Origin: Symsagittifera roscoffensis
Lineage: Eukaryota; Xenacoelomorpha; Acoela; Convolutidae
Assembly (NCBI RefSeq): GCF_963678635.1
Contig: NC_087069.1
Coordinates: 41,191,883-41,255,882, forward strand
Length of the DNA: 64,000 bases
Reading direction: 5' to 3'
Part shown: one piece after another, positions 1-12,800 of the stretch
Position numbering within the stretch: position 1 is the stretch's first letter
Layout of the letters: each line of letters begins with the position of its first letter
Notes under the pieces: model-generated
The model's input: only the letters and a program-made list of their open reading frames with translations
Database searches by the model: none
Told to the model about the DNA's origin: nothing
Made by a program: the position numbers and the translations under genes

Positions 1-478
1 TTAACATTGCTCCAAGTTCACATTAAAACGTGTTTTTAAAAACAGTCAGATAAAAAGATTTTGGTCTTAAGATATAATAATTTTCAGTTCGATCTAAGAT
101 CTTGGAAACTGATCCAATAGCGGACAGTCCACGCTATGGATCTTTTCCAGAAATTTCTTTTTTGAGCATTCATTGTCACTAACCCTTCCAAGCCTATAAT
201 TCTAATAACATATAACACAACACATGCTACACTCAACCTATACTCAACCAATACTCAAATAATAGTTCTTGTCTGGATACATTTCTATGTTGGTATCCGA
301 AAAGATCACGTGTATCAGCGCTTACAGCTCCCAAGGATGCAGTCGTCCTCTGTTTGGGTCATAATAGGAATCGAGAGATCATGGGTCATTAGTTTGGGTC
401 CTAAAAAAGGAAGCGAGAGTTCATTCACTCTCCTTTCCTTTAGGAAATCTCTTCGCAGGGACTTCTCAGGGACAAAAC
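1..478. repeat. LTR-like direct repeat, copy A
   Basis: This 478-bp block recurs at 2082-2559 with only a few substitutions (for example near 272-281 and 322). It begins at the first base of the window, so its outer flank and any target duplication cannot be seen. Together with the gag-like pieces in between, the pair looks like the two LTRs of a short or internally deleted retroelement. I could not find a convincing primer-binding site or polypurine tract in either orientation, so a plain segmental duplication is also possible. Confidence 0.55.
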
Positions 479-730
479 CCGAAACAGACACAGTATCATC
501 ACGATAGACAGTTCCGTAACGGCCATAGATAGCGAGAAAGTCCAGGGTAGATATTCGCTAGGATGGACTCGGTCCGTTCCGCTCCCAACCCCTCCAACAC
601 GCTATCCGTCCTCTCGAAAGCTTCCTCTCCTTGTACGTTCTCAGACAGACTGCCTCAAGTGTCGTCTGGTTCATCCTGCCCACGAAATCTGGTGACTTCT
701 CTCCTTCGCTCACCGCCAGATTTAATTCTT

Positions 731-1966
731 TTACGTGTTAAGCGAGATTTTTGCAGTCATCGGTGGATCCCACTCAAAGCGTCCATTTCTAATGCTGCAC
801 TTCGAAGAGTCAAGTTCAGCCACCTGTTCGCCTACGGTTTCGTTCGCAAAACCATAAATTCCAGATGATCTTTCGCTTCTTTGGCGTTCTGCCTCTTGTT
901 TTACTCCTCTTCGACCTCCATTCCTCGTCATTTGACATATCCAGTATCAATTGATGATTGTCATCGGTTCCTCGTTTCATCTTGAGTTGTCTGTTGAAAT
1001 TGGAGATTCATTTTCATCAAATCAGGCTTGTAAATAGGCCAATGGGAACTTCTATCTGGACGTCGCTCTTGCTTGCTCACAGTCGTCGTCGTTACTGATC
1101 TGGAGAGGCCTGAGGTCGCGTCCATCTGATTGACTGATTCCGGTCTTCGCCAGGGATGAATTATCCTTCTCACTGGTGTCTCTACCAGTCGGTCGTGCAC
1201 GTTTGACCTCTGTTCTTGCTCACTCGAGCTCTGCAGTACTTGTGGCACCACTGGGACTGACCATAGACGTGTCTCCAGATTAGGTGGCGTAAAGGTTGAT
1301 ATTGCCGGCATGTTCGTCGCTTCCCCTCGGTCATCAATGATCCGGTGTCAAACAGCTAAACCTCTAAGCAGTCTAACCGCTCCTGAAAGACACGGTTCAT
1401 CCAGGTCTGCCCTTTAATGCTGTCGAAGTATGTTCCATCCGTGGCGAATCTGGCTTGATCCAAAGCTCTCATTTCGCGCTATAAGTCCATTAGGATCACT
1501 TTTTCCAGCATTGCGACTGGCCAGATTCTGAACTTTGTGGTTCCACCTCACGACGCTTTAATAATGTCTTCTTGCTGTAATTGACTGTTTTCTGGTTTTC
1601 ATTGGTATTGTGCAGACTGTTAGTACTGTGCACTGACACTTCTGCCACACCGAAGTACGCAAGCACACTATCTTTGCTTCCCATTGTTCTTCTTCTGAAC
1701 CTGAGCATCTAGATACTTTGTTAGTGCCAATCAAAATCATCAGGTCTACAATGCTGCCCGGGTTAATCATCCCAACCGTTCGATATAGCTGTGGGGCGGT
1801 CTTCACGGTTGTCATGTCCTAAGATGTTCGTCAAAGCAGCTGTTAACAAGACTTCCTCTGGGTCATCGGGGGCGTAATCTCTTTCCAGTAGCCGACGATA
1901 GAGCTCGTCTATGACTCGCCCTACGTACCTCAAGTCTAAATCCACCAGTTCGTCAAGGTTTTCCAT
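731..1966 (-). pseudogene. degraded gag-like region between the LTR-like repeats
   Basis: The minus strand holds consecutive short open stretches in shifting frames: 1763-1966, 1558-1815, 1496-1708, 961-1311 and 731-931. The first starts with an acidic, helical segment (MENLDELVDLDLRYVGR) of the kind found at the N-terminus of retrotransposon Gag proteins. Later pieces are Arg/Ser/Gln-rich and low in complexity. No reverse transcriptase, protease, CCHC knuckle or integrase motif is visible in the 1.6-kb interior, so if this is a retroelement it is non-autonomous or deleted. The Gag assignment is inference from position between the repeats and composition only; no domain is firmly recognised. 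Confidence 0.35.
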
Positions 1967-2081
1967 ACTGGTTCAGATCGACTGTTTGATTTCAATAAAC
2001 TGATTCGCAAAAATTTGATATCTGAAAAATAAATTTGATCAATCAAAATCTAAAAACAAGGCCAAACGACTAACATATCAG

Positions 2082-2559
2082 TTAACATTGCTCCAAGTTC
2101 ACATTAAAACGTGTTTTTAAAAACAGTCAGATAAAAAGATTTTGGTCTTAAGATATAATAATTTTCAGTTCGATCTAAGATCTTGGAAACTGATCCAATA
2201 GCGGACAGTCCACGCTATGGATCTTTTCCAGAAATTTCTTTTTTGAGCATTCATTGTCACTAACCCTTCCAAGCCTATAATTCTAATAACATATAACACA
2301 ACACATGCTACACTCAACCTATACTCAACCAATACTCAAATAATAGTTCTTGTCTGGATACACTTCTATGTTGTTATCCGAAAAGATCACGTGTATCAGC
2401 GCGTACAGCTCCCAAGGATGCAGTCGTCCTCTGTTTGGGTCATAATAGGAATCGAGAGATCATGGGTCATTAGTTTGGGTCCTAAAAAAGGAAGCGAGAG
2501 TTCATTCACTCTCCTTTCCTTTAGGAAATCTCTTCGCAGGGACTTCTCAGGGACAAAAC
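2082..2559. repeat. LTR-like direct repeat, copy B
   Basis: Second copy of the 478-bp block seen at 1-478, with the same length and nearly the same sequence. Unrelated sequence follows on both sides: the internal gag-like region on the left, non-repetitive sequence from 2560 on the right. If the coding direction is minus, this would be the 5' LTR. Confidence 0.55.
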
Positions 2560-4670
2560 TAAATTTCCAGGGTCCACGTGTCGTTTTTCCGTCGCCCTCG
2601 TCACCAAGAAGCTTAAATACTTCCCTGGTATCCAAGAGTGCTAGACCCCCTAATCCTGGTTTTTGCCTGCATAAAAATTTTGTGTTCTTGTACTCTCTTC
2701 TGAAGTCTCCTGCTATTGTTGTTCTAAACTTCATATCAGCGGTGATAGCTATCGCACACGTCCTATCCGTAAGTATAAAATCGCTATCTGTTAGTATTAC
2801 GCTAATCGAGTATTCACTCACAAGTTAAACACTCTCTACTCTAAACACTTACTACTCTCCCTATATCTGGTTTTTTGGGCCTTCACTTGTTTCTGCCTCT
2901 ACATTACCTGTTTCTATTGCAATTTTTTTAGTTTTTTTTTAAAATAATTTTTCCACTCGAGTATTCAGTGTGGGTACAACCCCCCCCCCCCCCCACTCCC
3001 GGACAAGAACATCCTTCGACTTTGCCGAATATTAAAATGAGGTTGGACGCAGGAACGAACAATAGCCTTTCCTGTATATCAAGTTTATATCAATTTAACC
3101 ATGAAAAGCAGGTACAAAGACAAACTGAGTTTTGTTAAAGCTATTCAATTGGTTTAATTTTATGCTTGAAAAACTAAAACATCTCATACCCTCTGTTCAA
3201 AAAACAAATTTTACTTAGATTGGTTTGGTAACTCCAAGGAGCTGCCACTTTTGGGCAGATTGTTAAATCGAGGCTACAGCTAATTAATTAATTCAACTTT
3301 CATTGGTAATTTTCACCATGTTCAGATCACCTAATCCACTAAAGAATTAAGTTACTCTTATTAGCTCATTTTTGAGTCGGATAGATTTTTTCTTTGATCT
3401 ATACTGTATACTGGATAGAATCGGATCTGCATGCTTGACCATTTTATCATTCATTATTGATGCTCTCTCTCTATCTCTCGTTATGTATGCGGAAAGTTTA
3501 TTTCAGAGATTTCTCAGTATTTTCTTTGTGTATGGAATTCTATGGATTTGTAAGAAAAAATGTATACGTTTTTGGAATTTGTATGATTTGATGTTTTTGT
3601 CAACCCAGATCGCATGGAAATAAATAAATTTAAAAAAAACTGAAAAAGCGAATATTTTTGTTGTATTTGCACTGAAAATCAAACTAAGATTTGATAATCA
3701 GTTTCTGTTAATTGGCGATGTCCGTGTGCTCAATGCTCTCAATTTTAATAGCTGCATGCATTTCTTTTCTTGTTTGCGCCGTAAATTTCGAAATGACTTA
3801 GTAAACTGACTAATTTCGAAAGCTAACTAGATCTTTGATTTATTTAATCGTGACAGTCAAAGATGCTTGCTTTTTTCGGTTTAAATTTTTGCCACTCTGC
3901 GAACAAAAATTGTCCAGCTACGGTGTTGCATGCTGAAATTTTTTTATCAGTTTGCACATTTAGTTAGTCAGATACTGCTTATAAACGTCATCTCTGAAAT
4001 GAAACTTCGTTGAAGTTTTAACTGAAAAAAATTCTCCTTTGCATGCGATAAGTTGCTTTTCTTCTTTTTCAGCCAAACTAGTTTAACGACAAATAATTGT
4101 AATAAGTCGGGTAAAACGTTGCAATAATTTTTTATGAGAAGAGAATGAAAAGATACTTTCGTCTTCAAATTAAGCTACAAATTTCTAAAGTAAGAAACAA
4201 AAGACAAAATGATCACCCTTTTTAATTGTAAATTTCTTTGTCGTAATACTAAGACTCTTTTTACGTTTTGAGCAAGAAGACCCGTGGAGTGAAGGTATTT
4301 TCTGGACTAACTACTTCACTAGAATTACCCAATTAAAGTTACAGCACAGCTTGGTCGAAGGCACTGGATTGGTCGAAATTCCTCCTAACTCGGTGCATAT
4401 GGCTTTAAAGGAGTAGAATAGGTCTGCCCGACCCCAGTTAATCAGCCTTGGAAAACTAATGGCTGAATCCTTACTCGAAGTGTCTGCAAACAGATCCACG
4501 GTAGCATATGCCGCACAAAAACTCTAAGACCGGTTCCTCTGGAGAATGATCCCTTTCAGTGTTTCCAGAGAAACTATGTTTCTTAAAATCAAACAATAGC
4601 TAAAATTTGGTCCAGGACTTATGTTGTTTTTCCACAATATTTCCTTCTTTGTTGTTGTTATACGTGCTAT
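2560..4670. other. non-coding AT-rich stretch with a poly-C tract
   Basis: No credible gene. A run of 15 C lies at 2980-2994. The open frame at 3372-3623 is hydrophobic, low in complexity and in AT-rich DNA, and the frames at 3968-4168 and 4311-4499 show no family features. Confidence 0.6.
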
Positions 4671-5120
4671 CAGGGGCGGATTTGGAGGGGGAAACGGGGG
4701 GCGGACTCGACCCCCTGCCGACGGGGGGGGGGGGAAGGGTTGGATTCGACCCCCTGCCGACCCAAAGGGTCCCCCCTTTGGTACTTTTTAAGAATTCCAC
4801 TTTTGGCCGACCGACCCTAAAATTTCTCTAAACGCGCCTTTGGCGCCAATATTTACTAATTTTGAGGGGGGAGCGCGCGCTGAAAAAACGCAATTTTTTA
4901 GTCAACATTTTTTCAAAAAGTGCCTAAAAACGCCTGTTTTGACTGTTTTTTCAAAAATTTGCCTGCGGCCCAGAAAGTTTTGCCACAATAGGGGCAAAAT
5001 AGTGCTTTGGGAGAGCTCAAAAAATCAATTTGGTCGACCTACAAAAAAAAAGTCAAAATTTTGAATTTTTTTTTTGAAAATCCGCCCCCCCTCCCTCGAG
5101 AAAATCCTAGATCCGCCCTG
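4671..5120. mobile_element. hAT-type non-autonomous element (MITE), copy 1
   Basis: The element starts CAGGGGCGGATTT and ends with the inverse of CAGGGCGGATCTAGG. It is flanked by an 8-bp duplication, CGTGCTAT at 4663-4670 and CGTGTTAT at 5121-5128 (7 of 8 match). CAGGGGCGG ends and 8-bp duplications are typical of hAT elements. The 450-bp interior has G-rich and C-rich tracts and no transposase. Related copies are at 28985-29388 and 36173-36453, and a lone right end is at 6441-6486. Confidence 0.75.
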
Positions 5121-5291
5121 CGTGTTATCGGTAAACTACAAAATTTTGAACTTTACTAAAATTACCTGGCGTAGCAGTTTTCACATAATTTGGATTGTTT
5201 TTTTTTCGGTTTTTATTTCGTGTTTGAAAGCACTTATAGGAGGTTGAGCGTTAGGGCCGACGTTCAAACGTGGATTACAGCTGATACTGTA

Positions 5292-6023
5292 CAGTGCTGA
5301 TTTAAATTAACCGGACAAAACGCGTTAAACTTGAAACTTAAAACCCGTTTTTCTCAAATTGGGTTGAGTTTAGGTGAAAAATTACGAAGACAAAATTTGC
5401 TTAAAGTTTTAGCAGAATTAATATGGTGTAATTTGTTTTGCCAAATTCGGGCCCAAAATTTTACCCCAAAAACAGGTCATTTTGGCTTTTCTTAGTTAAT
5501 CAAAAATTATGCCGAAAATACCCAGTCGATAACAGACATAATTATATCAAAGTGAGCCCCTTACAGTAGCCCAACGAACTTTAAGAAGGTTGTATTCGCA
5601 AAAACATTGTATAAGTCAATTTATTTTTGTTTGATGGACAAAAAAGGTGGTTTTTACTATATAAAATACCAACTTTTTATTTATAAAGAATTTTTAAACA
5701 ATTTGCAATTTTTTTTGGAGAAAATACCCTTCTTAAAGTTTGTTGGGCTACGTAAGGGGCTCACTTTGACATAATTATGTCTGTTATCGACTGGGTATTT
5801 TCGGCGTAATTTTTGATTAACTAATAAAAGCCAAAATGACCCACTTTGGGGTAAAATTTTGGGCCCGAATTTCGCAAAAAAAATTACAACTTATTAATTC
5901 TACTAAAATTTTAAGTCAGTTTTGTCTTCATAAGTTTGCACCTAAATTCAACCCGATTTGAGAAAAAGGCGTTTTAAATTTCAAGTTTAACGCGTTTTGT
6001 CCGGTTAATAGAAATCAGCACTG
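5292..6023. mobile_element. Tc1/mariner-like foldback element, copy 1
   Basis: A 732-bp near-perfect inverted repeat. The left arm starts CAGTGCTGATTTAAATTAAC and the right arm ends with its complement, flanked by TA on both sides (5290-5291 and 6024-6025). Arms of about 300 bp include the complementary blocks near 5460-5590 and 5740-5870. TA duplication and CAGT ends fit the Tc1/mariner superfamily; no transposase is present. Confidence 0.75.
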
Positions 6024-6040
6024 TATTTCACGTCCGCCAT

Positions 6041-6432
6041 GTTTTCACAAAACCCAAAGATTCGTTAAATAATCTTTTCCAGGTCGAGGTCACAGAATCA
6101 TGTCCAGACTTTCGCGACAGTTTTTTGGCATTTCTAGATTTTCGCGACCAAATGTAGATATAAACTGCCTTTCGCGACGGAAAGTTGACATTTTCAGACT
6201 TTACGAGACCGAGACAGAAATTGGGCAATCGAAAAAGCGCGACCAATAATTGGTACAGACTTTCGCGACCGATATTAGCCCCGTTACCGACTTTGGTGAC
6301 CAAAATATTCAGCCGCAACTTTCGCCACCAAGATGGAGATGGCGCAATCAGCTTACGCGCAGCTCAGAAAACGACGCGACCAACTAATTTCAGATTTTCG
6401 TGACCAAGGCGGATGCGAAGCAACTTTCCAGA
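6041..6432. repeat. degenerate short tandem array, TTTCGCGACC motif
   Basis: Roughly 30-bp degenerate units repeat the core ACTTTCGCGACC or GATTTTCGCGACC, interleaved with ATGGAGATGGCGCAAC-like segments. Frames in this stretch are by-products of the repeats. The array recurs in the second duplication unit from 7414. Confidence 0.6.
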
Positions 6433-6657
6433 CCATTTTGTTTGAAAAACCGCCCCCCCCTCGAGAAAATCCTAGATCCGCCCCTGCGTGCTATCGGTAA
6501 ACTACACAATTTTGAACTTTACTAAAATTACCTGGCGTAGCAGTTTTCACATAAATTGGATTGTTTTTTTTTCGGTTTTTATTTCGTGTTTGAAAGCACT
6601 TATAGGAGGTTGAGCGTTAGGGCTGACGTTCAAACGTGGATTACAGCTGATACTGTA

Positions 6658-7388
6658 CAGTGCTGATTTAAATTAACCGGACAAAATGCGTTAAACTTGA
6701 AATTTAAAACCCGTTTTTCTCAAATTGGGTTGAGTTTTGGTAAAAAATTACGAAGACAAAACTTGCTTAAAGTTTTAGCAGAATTAATATGGTGTAATTT
6801 GTTTTGCAAAACTCGGGACCAAAATTTTACCCCAAAAATAGGTCATTTTGGCTTTTCTTAGTTAATCAAAAATTATGCCGAAAATACCCAGTCGATAACA
6901 GACATAATTATATCAAAGTGAGCCCCTTACGTAGCCCAACAAACTTTAAGAAGGTCGTATTCGCAAAAACATTGTATAAGTCAATTTATTTTTGTTTGAT
7001 GGACAAAAAAGGTGGTTTTTACTATATAAAATACCAACTTTTTATTTATAAAGAATTTTTAAACAATTTGCAATTTTTTTTGGAGAAAATACCCTTCTTA
7101 AAGTTTGTTGGGCTACGTAAGGGGCTCACTTTGACATAATTATGTCTGTTATCGACTGGGTATTTTCGGCGTAATTTTTGATTAACTAATAAAAGCCAAA
7201 ATGACCCACTTTGGGGTAAAATTTTGGGCCCGAATTTCGCAAAAAAAATTACAACTTATTAATTCTACTAAAATTTTAAGTCAGTTTTGTCTTCATAAGT
7301 TTGCACCTAAATTCAACCCGATTTGAGAAAAAGGCGTTTTAAATTTCAAGTTTAACGCGTTTTGTCCGGTTAATAGAAATCAGCACTG
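6658..7388. mobile_element. Tc1/mariner-like foldback element, copy 2
   Basis: Same foldback element as at 5292-6023, carried along in the second unit of the local tandem duplication. TA dinucleotides are at 6656-6657 and 7389-7390. The open frame at 6804-7139 runs through the palindrome and is not a gene. Confidence 0.75.
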
Positions 7389-7413
7389 TATTTCACGTCC
7401 GCCATGTTTTCAC

Positions 7414-7900
7414 AAAACCCAAAGATTCGTTAAATAATCTTTTCCAGGTCGAGGTCACAGAATCATGTCCAGACTTTCGCGACAGTTTTTTGGCATTTCT
7501 AGATTTTCGCGACCAAATGTAGATATAAACTGCCTTTCGCGACGGAAAGTTGACATTTTCAGACTTTACGAGACCGAGACAGAAATTGGCCAATCGAAAA
7601 AGCGCGACCAATAATTGGTACAGATTTTCGCGAGCGATATTAGCCATTTACCGACTTTGGTGACCAAAATATTCAGCAAGATGGAGACGGGGCAATCAGC
7701 TTACGCGCAGCTCAGAAAACGACGCGACCAACTAATTTCAGATTTTCGTGACCAAGGCGGATGCGAAGCAACTTTCCAGGCCAACGCGGAGATGGCGCAT
7801 TTTTCCAGAACAAGGCGGAGACGGCGCAACTTTCCAGAACAAGGCGGAGACAGCGCGACCAAGAAACAAATTGGCTCAACCTTCGCGACCGATGTTTCAT
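7414..7900. repeat. degenerate short tandem array, second copy with extra units
   Basis: Same TTTCGCGACC array as at 6041-6432. It extends to the right with additional ~30-bp units containing TTTCCAGAACAAGGCGGAGA (near 7780-7860). The frames at 7615-7965, 7701-7919, 7712-7900, 7748-7954 and 7761-8039 are shadows of this array. Confidence 0.6.
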
Positions 7901-7959
7901 ATCGTTTTACCAGGAACACAGACTACTTTTTTGTCACTTTCTTTGGTCGGTTAAAACAT

Positions 7960-8990
7960 GCATAAAGTTGACCAAAACTGACCTCCAAAATTGGTTGTTT
8001 TTGACCGCTACCCTTAGTGGTTTGCAAGGAAGTCTTTGAATTTAATGATAGATTCATTGTCGTTCTTGCTGTTACCGTTTTATGAAAGTTTCAAAAATTT
8101 TTAAATCAATTTTTAGTCGTCCAGACATGGTGCAAATTGAAAAATACTGACAGCATAGTTGTCAATGTTTATGATCACCCGGTGACTAAATTTTGTTTGT
8201 AAGTTTGATGAGGAAATTGGTTTTTCAAAATGCATAACGCAAAAAGGCTCGTAAAAAATCTGTTGTGAGTCAACTAAAGTGCTTCAATATCTTGAGTACT
8301 TTTTTCAATTTTTTCCATAATAACTATTGAAACATTAATCTATATTAGGTGCAAATGTTATTACGTTGCTTCTAATATTCAAACTCTGGAAGAAGATTTA
8401 CCTAGAAACTGCAGTTGTGCTGACTTATATATAAAAAACTCTCGAATAATCCTCATTTTTTCAAAATTATCTACAAAAACATCTCGAAAAATTTTACTTT
8501 CATTTCAAAAAGTCTCAAAACTTTAAACACTTGATCATATTGATACCTGAAGTTTTTTTTATTAACTAAAAATTCCAATTAAATTTAGAAGTAAAGAACG
8601 CTTCAATTATAAGAACAACGATAGCTGGTTGCTGTGCAGGTATCACAGAACGTTCCGACCATAATCTGAAAAAAAGCATGAACTTTTTTTTCATGTATCT
8701 TTTTTTCAATTAGTGTTTTTTTGTGCATAGTTGGATGAAAGGACGCGAAAAACTTAAAGTTAAGGTATATTTGAGAGTCACAGAAAAAAAGTCAAATTGC
8801 TAAACGGTTTCTGTTGAAAAATGACCAGAGTAAAAAGTAAAATTAAATATATATTTTTTTCATTTTGAAACAGATTGATTTAAAATACTTTTTGTAGCAA
8901 TTGTTTTGAAATTAGGCATTATTGTGATTGCAAAAATAGCACAAACAATTTTGAAAAAATACTAAACTTATGGCACAAACTTCTATAAAA
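7960..8990. other. AT-rich sequence without a recognisable gene
   Basis: No open frame with family features and no clear repeat. It ends at the 6-bp target duplication of the Polinton (AGCCTG, 8991-8996). Confidence 0.6.
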
Positions 8991-8996
8991 AGCCTG

Positions 8997-9266
8997 AGTA
9001 GAAGTCTAATTCGCTGGCGCTCCAACAGGGGGGCTACCTACACAGTGGTGCTCCAGAGCCTAATCCCAAAACCACACAGGCGCTCCAGACACAATTTCTC
9101 GATGCTCCAGACCCTAAGCCCAAAACCACATAGGGACTCCAAACAAATTTTCAAACAACAGGGGCACTCCAAAGAGAAAAATAAAACCACATGTATTATA
9201 GCCTAAGTGCTATGAATGACTATGTTTTTATGAGTCACTGCTGTTGTGATATATAATAAAAAGGTA
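8997..9266. repeat. Polinton left terminal inverted repeat
   Basis: Matches the right terminus (23728-24031) in inverse orientation, ending at TATATAATAAAAAGGTA. It holds ~35-bp subterminal repeats with the cores GCGCTCCAGA and CCTAATCCCAAAACCACA. The frame at 8970-9206 is a by-product of these repeats. Confidence 0.9.
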
Positions 9267-9432
9267 GTAGTAGAAATCTTAAATGGCACATATATGTTAG
9301 AGTGATTTTCCACCCATTGTTTTCAAAACACGTTATTAGAAACACTTCAGCTTAGCAGTTAAAAAAGGAAACAAACCCTATAAAGGATTATTGCAGTACA
9401 AACAGTTTTTTTAAAACGCAAACAAGCTTAGT

Positions 9433-9830
9433 TTAAAAGTGGCAAAACAGCTTAGCAATGGTAATCAGTCTTTTATATGAAATTTTTTTTCTTTTGTACA
9501 CTTTTTCCGGGGACAAACTCTTATCACTAGAGTCACTTTCTTCAACTGTTCTGCTTTCAGTAGCTTCAGATATTATAAAAGTGTTTTTTGGGTATGCGCG
9601 CGGTCCTCGAAAGTCATTTGATGTACTTGCTCTCAATTCTTTGGGAATATACTGAAGCTGGTTAATGCCTTGATCCGGTATTACAAAATCGAGCATGCTT
9701 TTCTCAATCGATGAAAAGGAAGATTGATTGACTATTTCACTTTCAGTTTCCTTTAAACTGTTATCTATGATCTCAAAGAAGAAATTATCTTCGGAAATCT
9801 TGCATTGAACGAAAGGAAGAGTTAAGACTG
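9433..9830 (-). pseudogene. small ORF between polymerase and left terminal repeat
   Basis: A single minus-strand frame stays open from about 9840 to the stop at 9433. The first Met lies at 9696 and gives an 87-residue product (MLDFVIPDQGINQLQ...) with an acidic Ser-rich middle and a basic end (KRKKISYKR). I do not recognise it. It lies downstream of polymerase B in the same orientation and could be a separate terminal Polinton gene or a polymerase tail. Confidence 0.3.
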
Positions 9831-12800
9831 CATCGAAGACTGCATTCCAACAGTCTGTATCTCATGTTTTTTCAATTCTATCGTGTAATTTTTCAAACGC
9901 AGCGTCTTTTTATCAAACAGGCATTCATTGAATCGGGCATGAAGTAGTTTTCTTTGCGCCAGTTTTGTAATTACTTTTGCCGAAACTTTTTGATTCAGAT
10001 CTAAACAAGACAGCAATTATTAATAGGGGGTACTGAAATTATTCGGGTGTTTTTTTCTAGCAAGAACTTCATAAAATAAATCTTATTAGCGGGAACTAGA
10101 CAATAAATTATTCAATTTAAGAAACAATCAACTCAACCCTTCCAGTGATGAGTAGACAAGTATTATAATGGGTAATGAAAGTATATAGGTGTTTTTTCGA
10201 GAGCTTCAAAAAATAAAGGTTTTTTTTCAAAACAAACAGGAACTAGACAAGAAAACATTATACTTAATAAGCAATCAACTCACCCTTGTCCAGTATGGAG
10301 TAGAGTTTTGACCTCAGGGCTACAAATTCCTCCACAATTTTCCCTCCCATCCCGTCTTTCATTTTTAAAACGACTTTTTGTTTTCCTCACTATACAGCGG
10401 GTGCTCCTAGGGGTAGTTGGAAAAGTCGAAGTCTGGTTTAAAAAAATTGAAGTCTTGATATATGTACTCGTTTTTCACGGCATATATGAAGCTATCGGTA
10501 TCAATGTGTAATAATTCTAACTCGAGCTTTGGTTTCAGTTTTGTGTGATGAAACTCAAACCTATACTTTTTTGCGAGGTTCAAAATTACTGCCCCCACCA
10601 AGGTTGGCTTAGTTCCTTTCACGCTTGAAAACTCTAAGGATTTCGTGGCAATTTGATCATCGATTATTTGGAATGATTTCATATTGCTCTTAGATGTTTT
10701 TTCTAGAAGCTCCATTTCGGTTCTCACAATTTCAACATTCTTCCTATTCAGCATAGACTCGATAGTTTTACCTAATGCAGAGTTTACTTGAGTTTTGTGG
10801 AAGTCCTGCTGGAACTTGTTTACTGCGTTTCTTCTGAGTTCGGTATTGAGCTGAACAAAAGTAGCCAACCATTTTGCTTGCTTAATTTGTAGCACTCGAT
10901 CAATTAGTTTGACTTCTATGCCAAGCTGAACATATAGAAAGAGAGTCAATTAATGGAGAACATACTTGTGCTTCGGGTTGAGGGTCTGCATCAGCTTTGG
11001 TACTATGAAAAGGGTCTTAACATTCACTCGGGCAAGCATTTCGATTTGATCCGTGCTGAGCATATCCATTGTAACTACTTCCTTCGTAGGTTTGATGGGA
11101 AAATTTTGAAAGTATCCGTGCAAATCTTCAGAAATTTCGAGATCGCTTTCCACCTCGTATCCCAATTGAGAATCCGGGCTAGTCATCAGTGTTTGTGGCA
11201 AATTTCTTTCAACTAGAAAAAATCTTTTATTGGTAGTGGATAATTCTCCATGATTCCCACGTAAAGGTTATTCGCATCAATGTTAATTATGAAGCTTGTT
11301 TATTCATTGGGGTCAAAAGAGCTTGTGTACTTGTTGTTCGCTTTCCAATAATTCTTGGCATATACAGATGACATACCACCGCGGATCAACTTTTGGGTTT
11401 TATCCAAGTGCTCGCGCTCTGTAAATCAGCCCTGCACGCTTTTAAGCACGCGTCTCCTGCAAGATTGCATGCGGTGTAGTGAAAAGAGCAGTCCAGTCCA
11501 TACGTTTCGTGACAAACAGATCTGAATTGCCTAAACACACATACTAAAAGAAAAACATCTGAGGCTAAATAGATGTCATGGTATTCTCCTACGTTCTTGC
11601 ATCGTAGCTGGTGAAATACTTTTTTTGCATGGTTGTCTTCCATTTTGTCCCCTTGTAAACTGTTTATCCACAATCTTTTTGCTGGCAATTTTGTTTCTTC
11701 AAAGTTCTCGATGATGTTCACGTATAAATACGGGTAGTAGCTCTTTTGTTAAACGAGATCTATTTGCTTTTGTGAGTAACCGATTGATGTAAATTATGTT
11801 TTCAGATAGCGGATTTTCAATAGCTGACTCAATGAAGAAAGCATAAACTTGTATGAGTCTCTGAACCGAAGATTATCATTAATTTTGATTCATTCCCGTG
11901 ATTGTCCTCAATTTTGTTTATCCAAACCAACAAAATAGTCAGCGAGATATATTTTTTGTCAGTGGAGGGGACTACCGAAAACTGGTTTTTCATGTTCGCA
12001 TTGTGAAGGGCTTTTACAATATCATCTATGTCGCAGTTAGACAAATTGTGAGCTATTAACGGAGTGAAGTTAAGCGTTCTCCTGGCTAGATTACATGCCT
12101 GATGCGCGCAACCTAGAAATTTATTAGTAACGTGGTGTGGTTAACTACCACCATGGATTCTTCAGCGAACTGTTCCTCACAAACCCAACAAGTGTCTGCC
12201 GCTTCTCCCGGAAATTCGAATTGTCCTACAACGGTGAAGTATTTACGTTTGTTTTTGTAGATCTCCCTCGCTAATGATTCCATTGATTCTGTCAATTTCT
12301 TCATAGCCTCTGGTACTCTACAAATTTCGTACTTGATTGGAGTTGAGGTGCAATGCACAACTACAACTAGTCCATAGCAGCATGCTTTATGAACTTCCAC
12401 TGTTTTAGTATGCGAAGTAGCTGGATTACGGGCAGGTCCCAGAACAGGGACAATTATTGACTCCAGATCGAAGTAGATTTCACGCGGGGCAAACCAACTG
12501 CCATTAAGTTCTTCAAGACTTTTTGGTTTTTTTTGTGTTTTGACATCTTTATAGTTAGTCCTAATAATAATATTTAGTATTATAATAATTTTTTTGACAA
12601 TTTTTCAAGGTTTCGCTTGACGTGCAATTGTGAAAGTATTTTCTACATTTTTCGTTTCGTTCGAGGAATGGTTGTTTTCATACAAACATCACCATCTTAC
12701 AGAGGTCTTCGATGAGGACATGGTGGTAGTTGTCGTCTTTGTTGTCGTAGTTGTCGGTGGTAGTTGTCGTAACTTTTAGACATGTGAACGGGTGCTAGCT

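Larger units (their letters stand above)
5121..7779. repeat. tandem duplication of about 1.37 kb (two units)
   Basis: Unit 1 (5121-6432) and unit 2 (6487-7779) align over almost their full length with scattered substitutions and one short indel near 6310/7675. They are separated by a 46-bp stub of the hAT right end (6441-6486). Unit 2 again starts with the hAT flank CGTGCTATCGG. The duplicated segment therefore began inside the hAT tail and ended in the TTTCGCGACC array, as expected from unequal exchange or slippage. Confidence 0.85.

Noticed and set aside
563..868. Plus-strand 101-aa frame in the LTR-like interior
   Set aside because: Antisense to the gag-like pieces and without features; likely a shadow.
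4607..4831. Frames across the hAT element (4600-5064)
   Set aside because: They read through G/C tracts and element ends; no transposase motifs.
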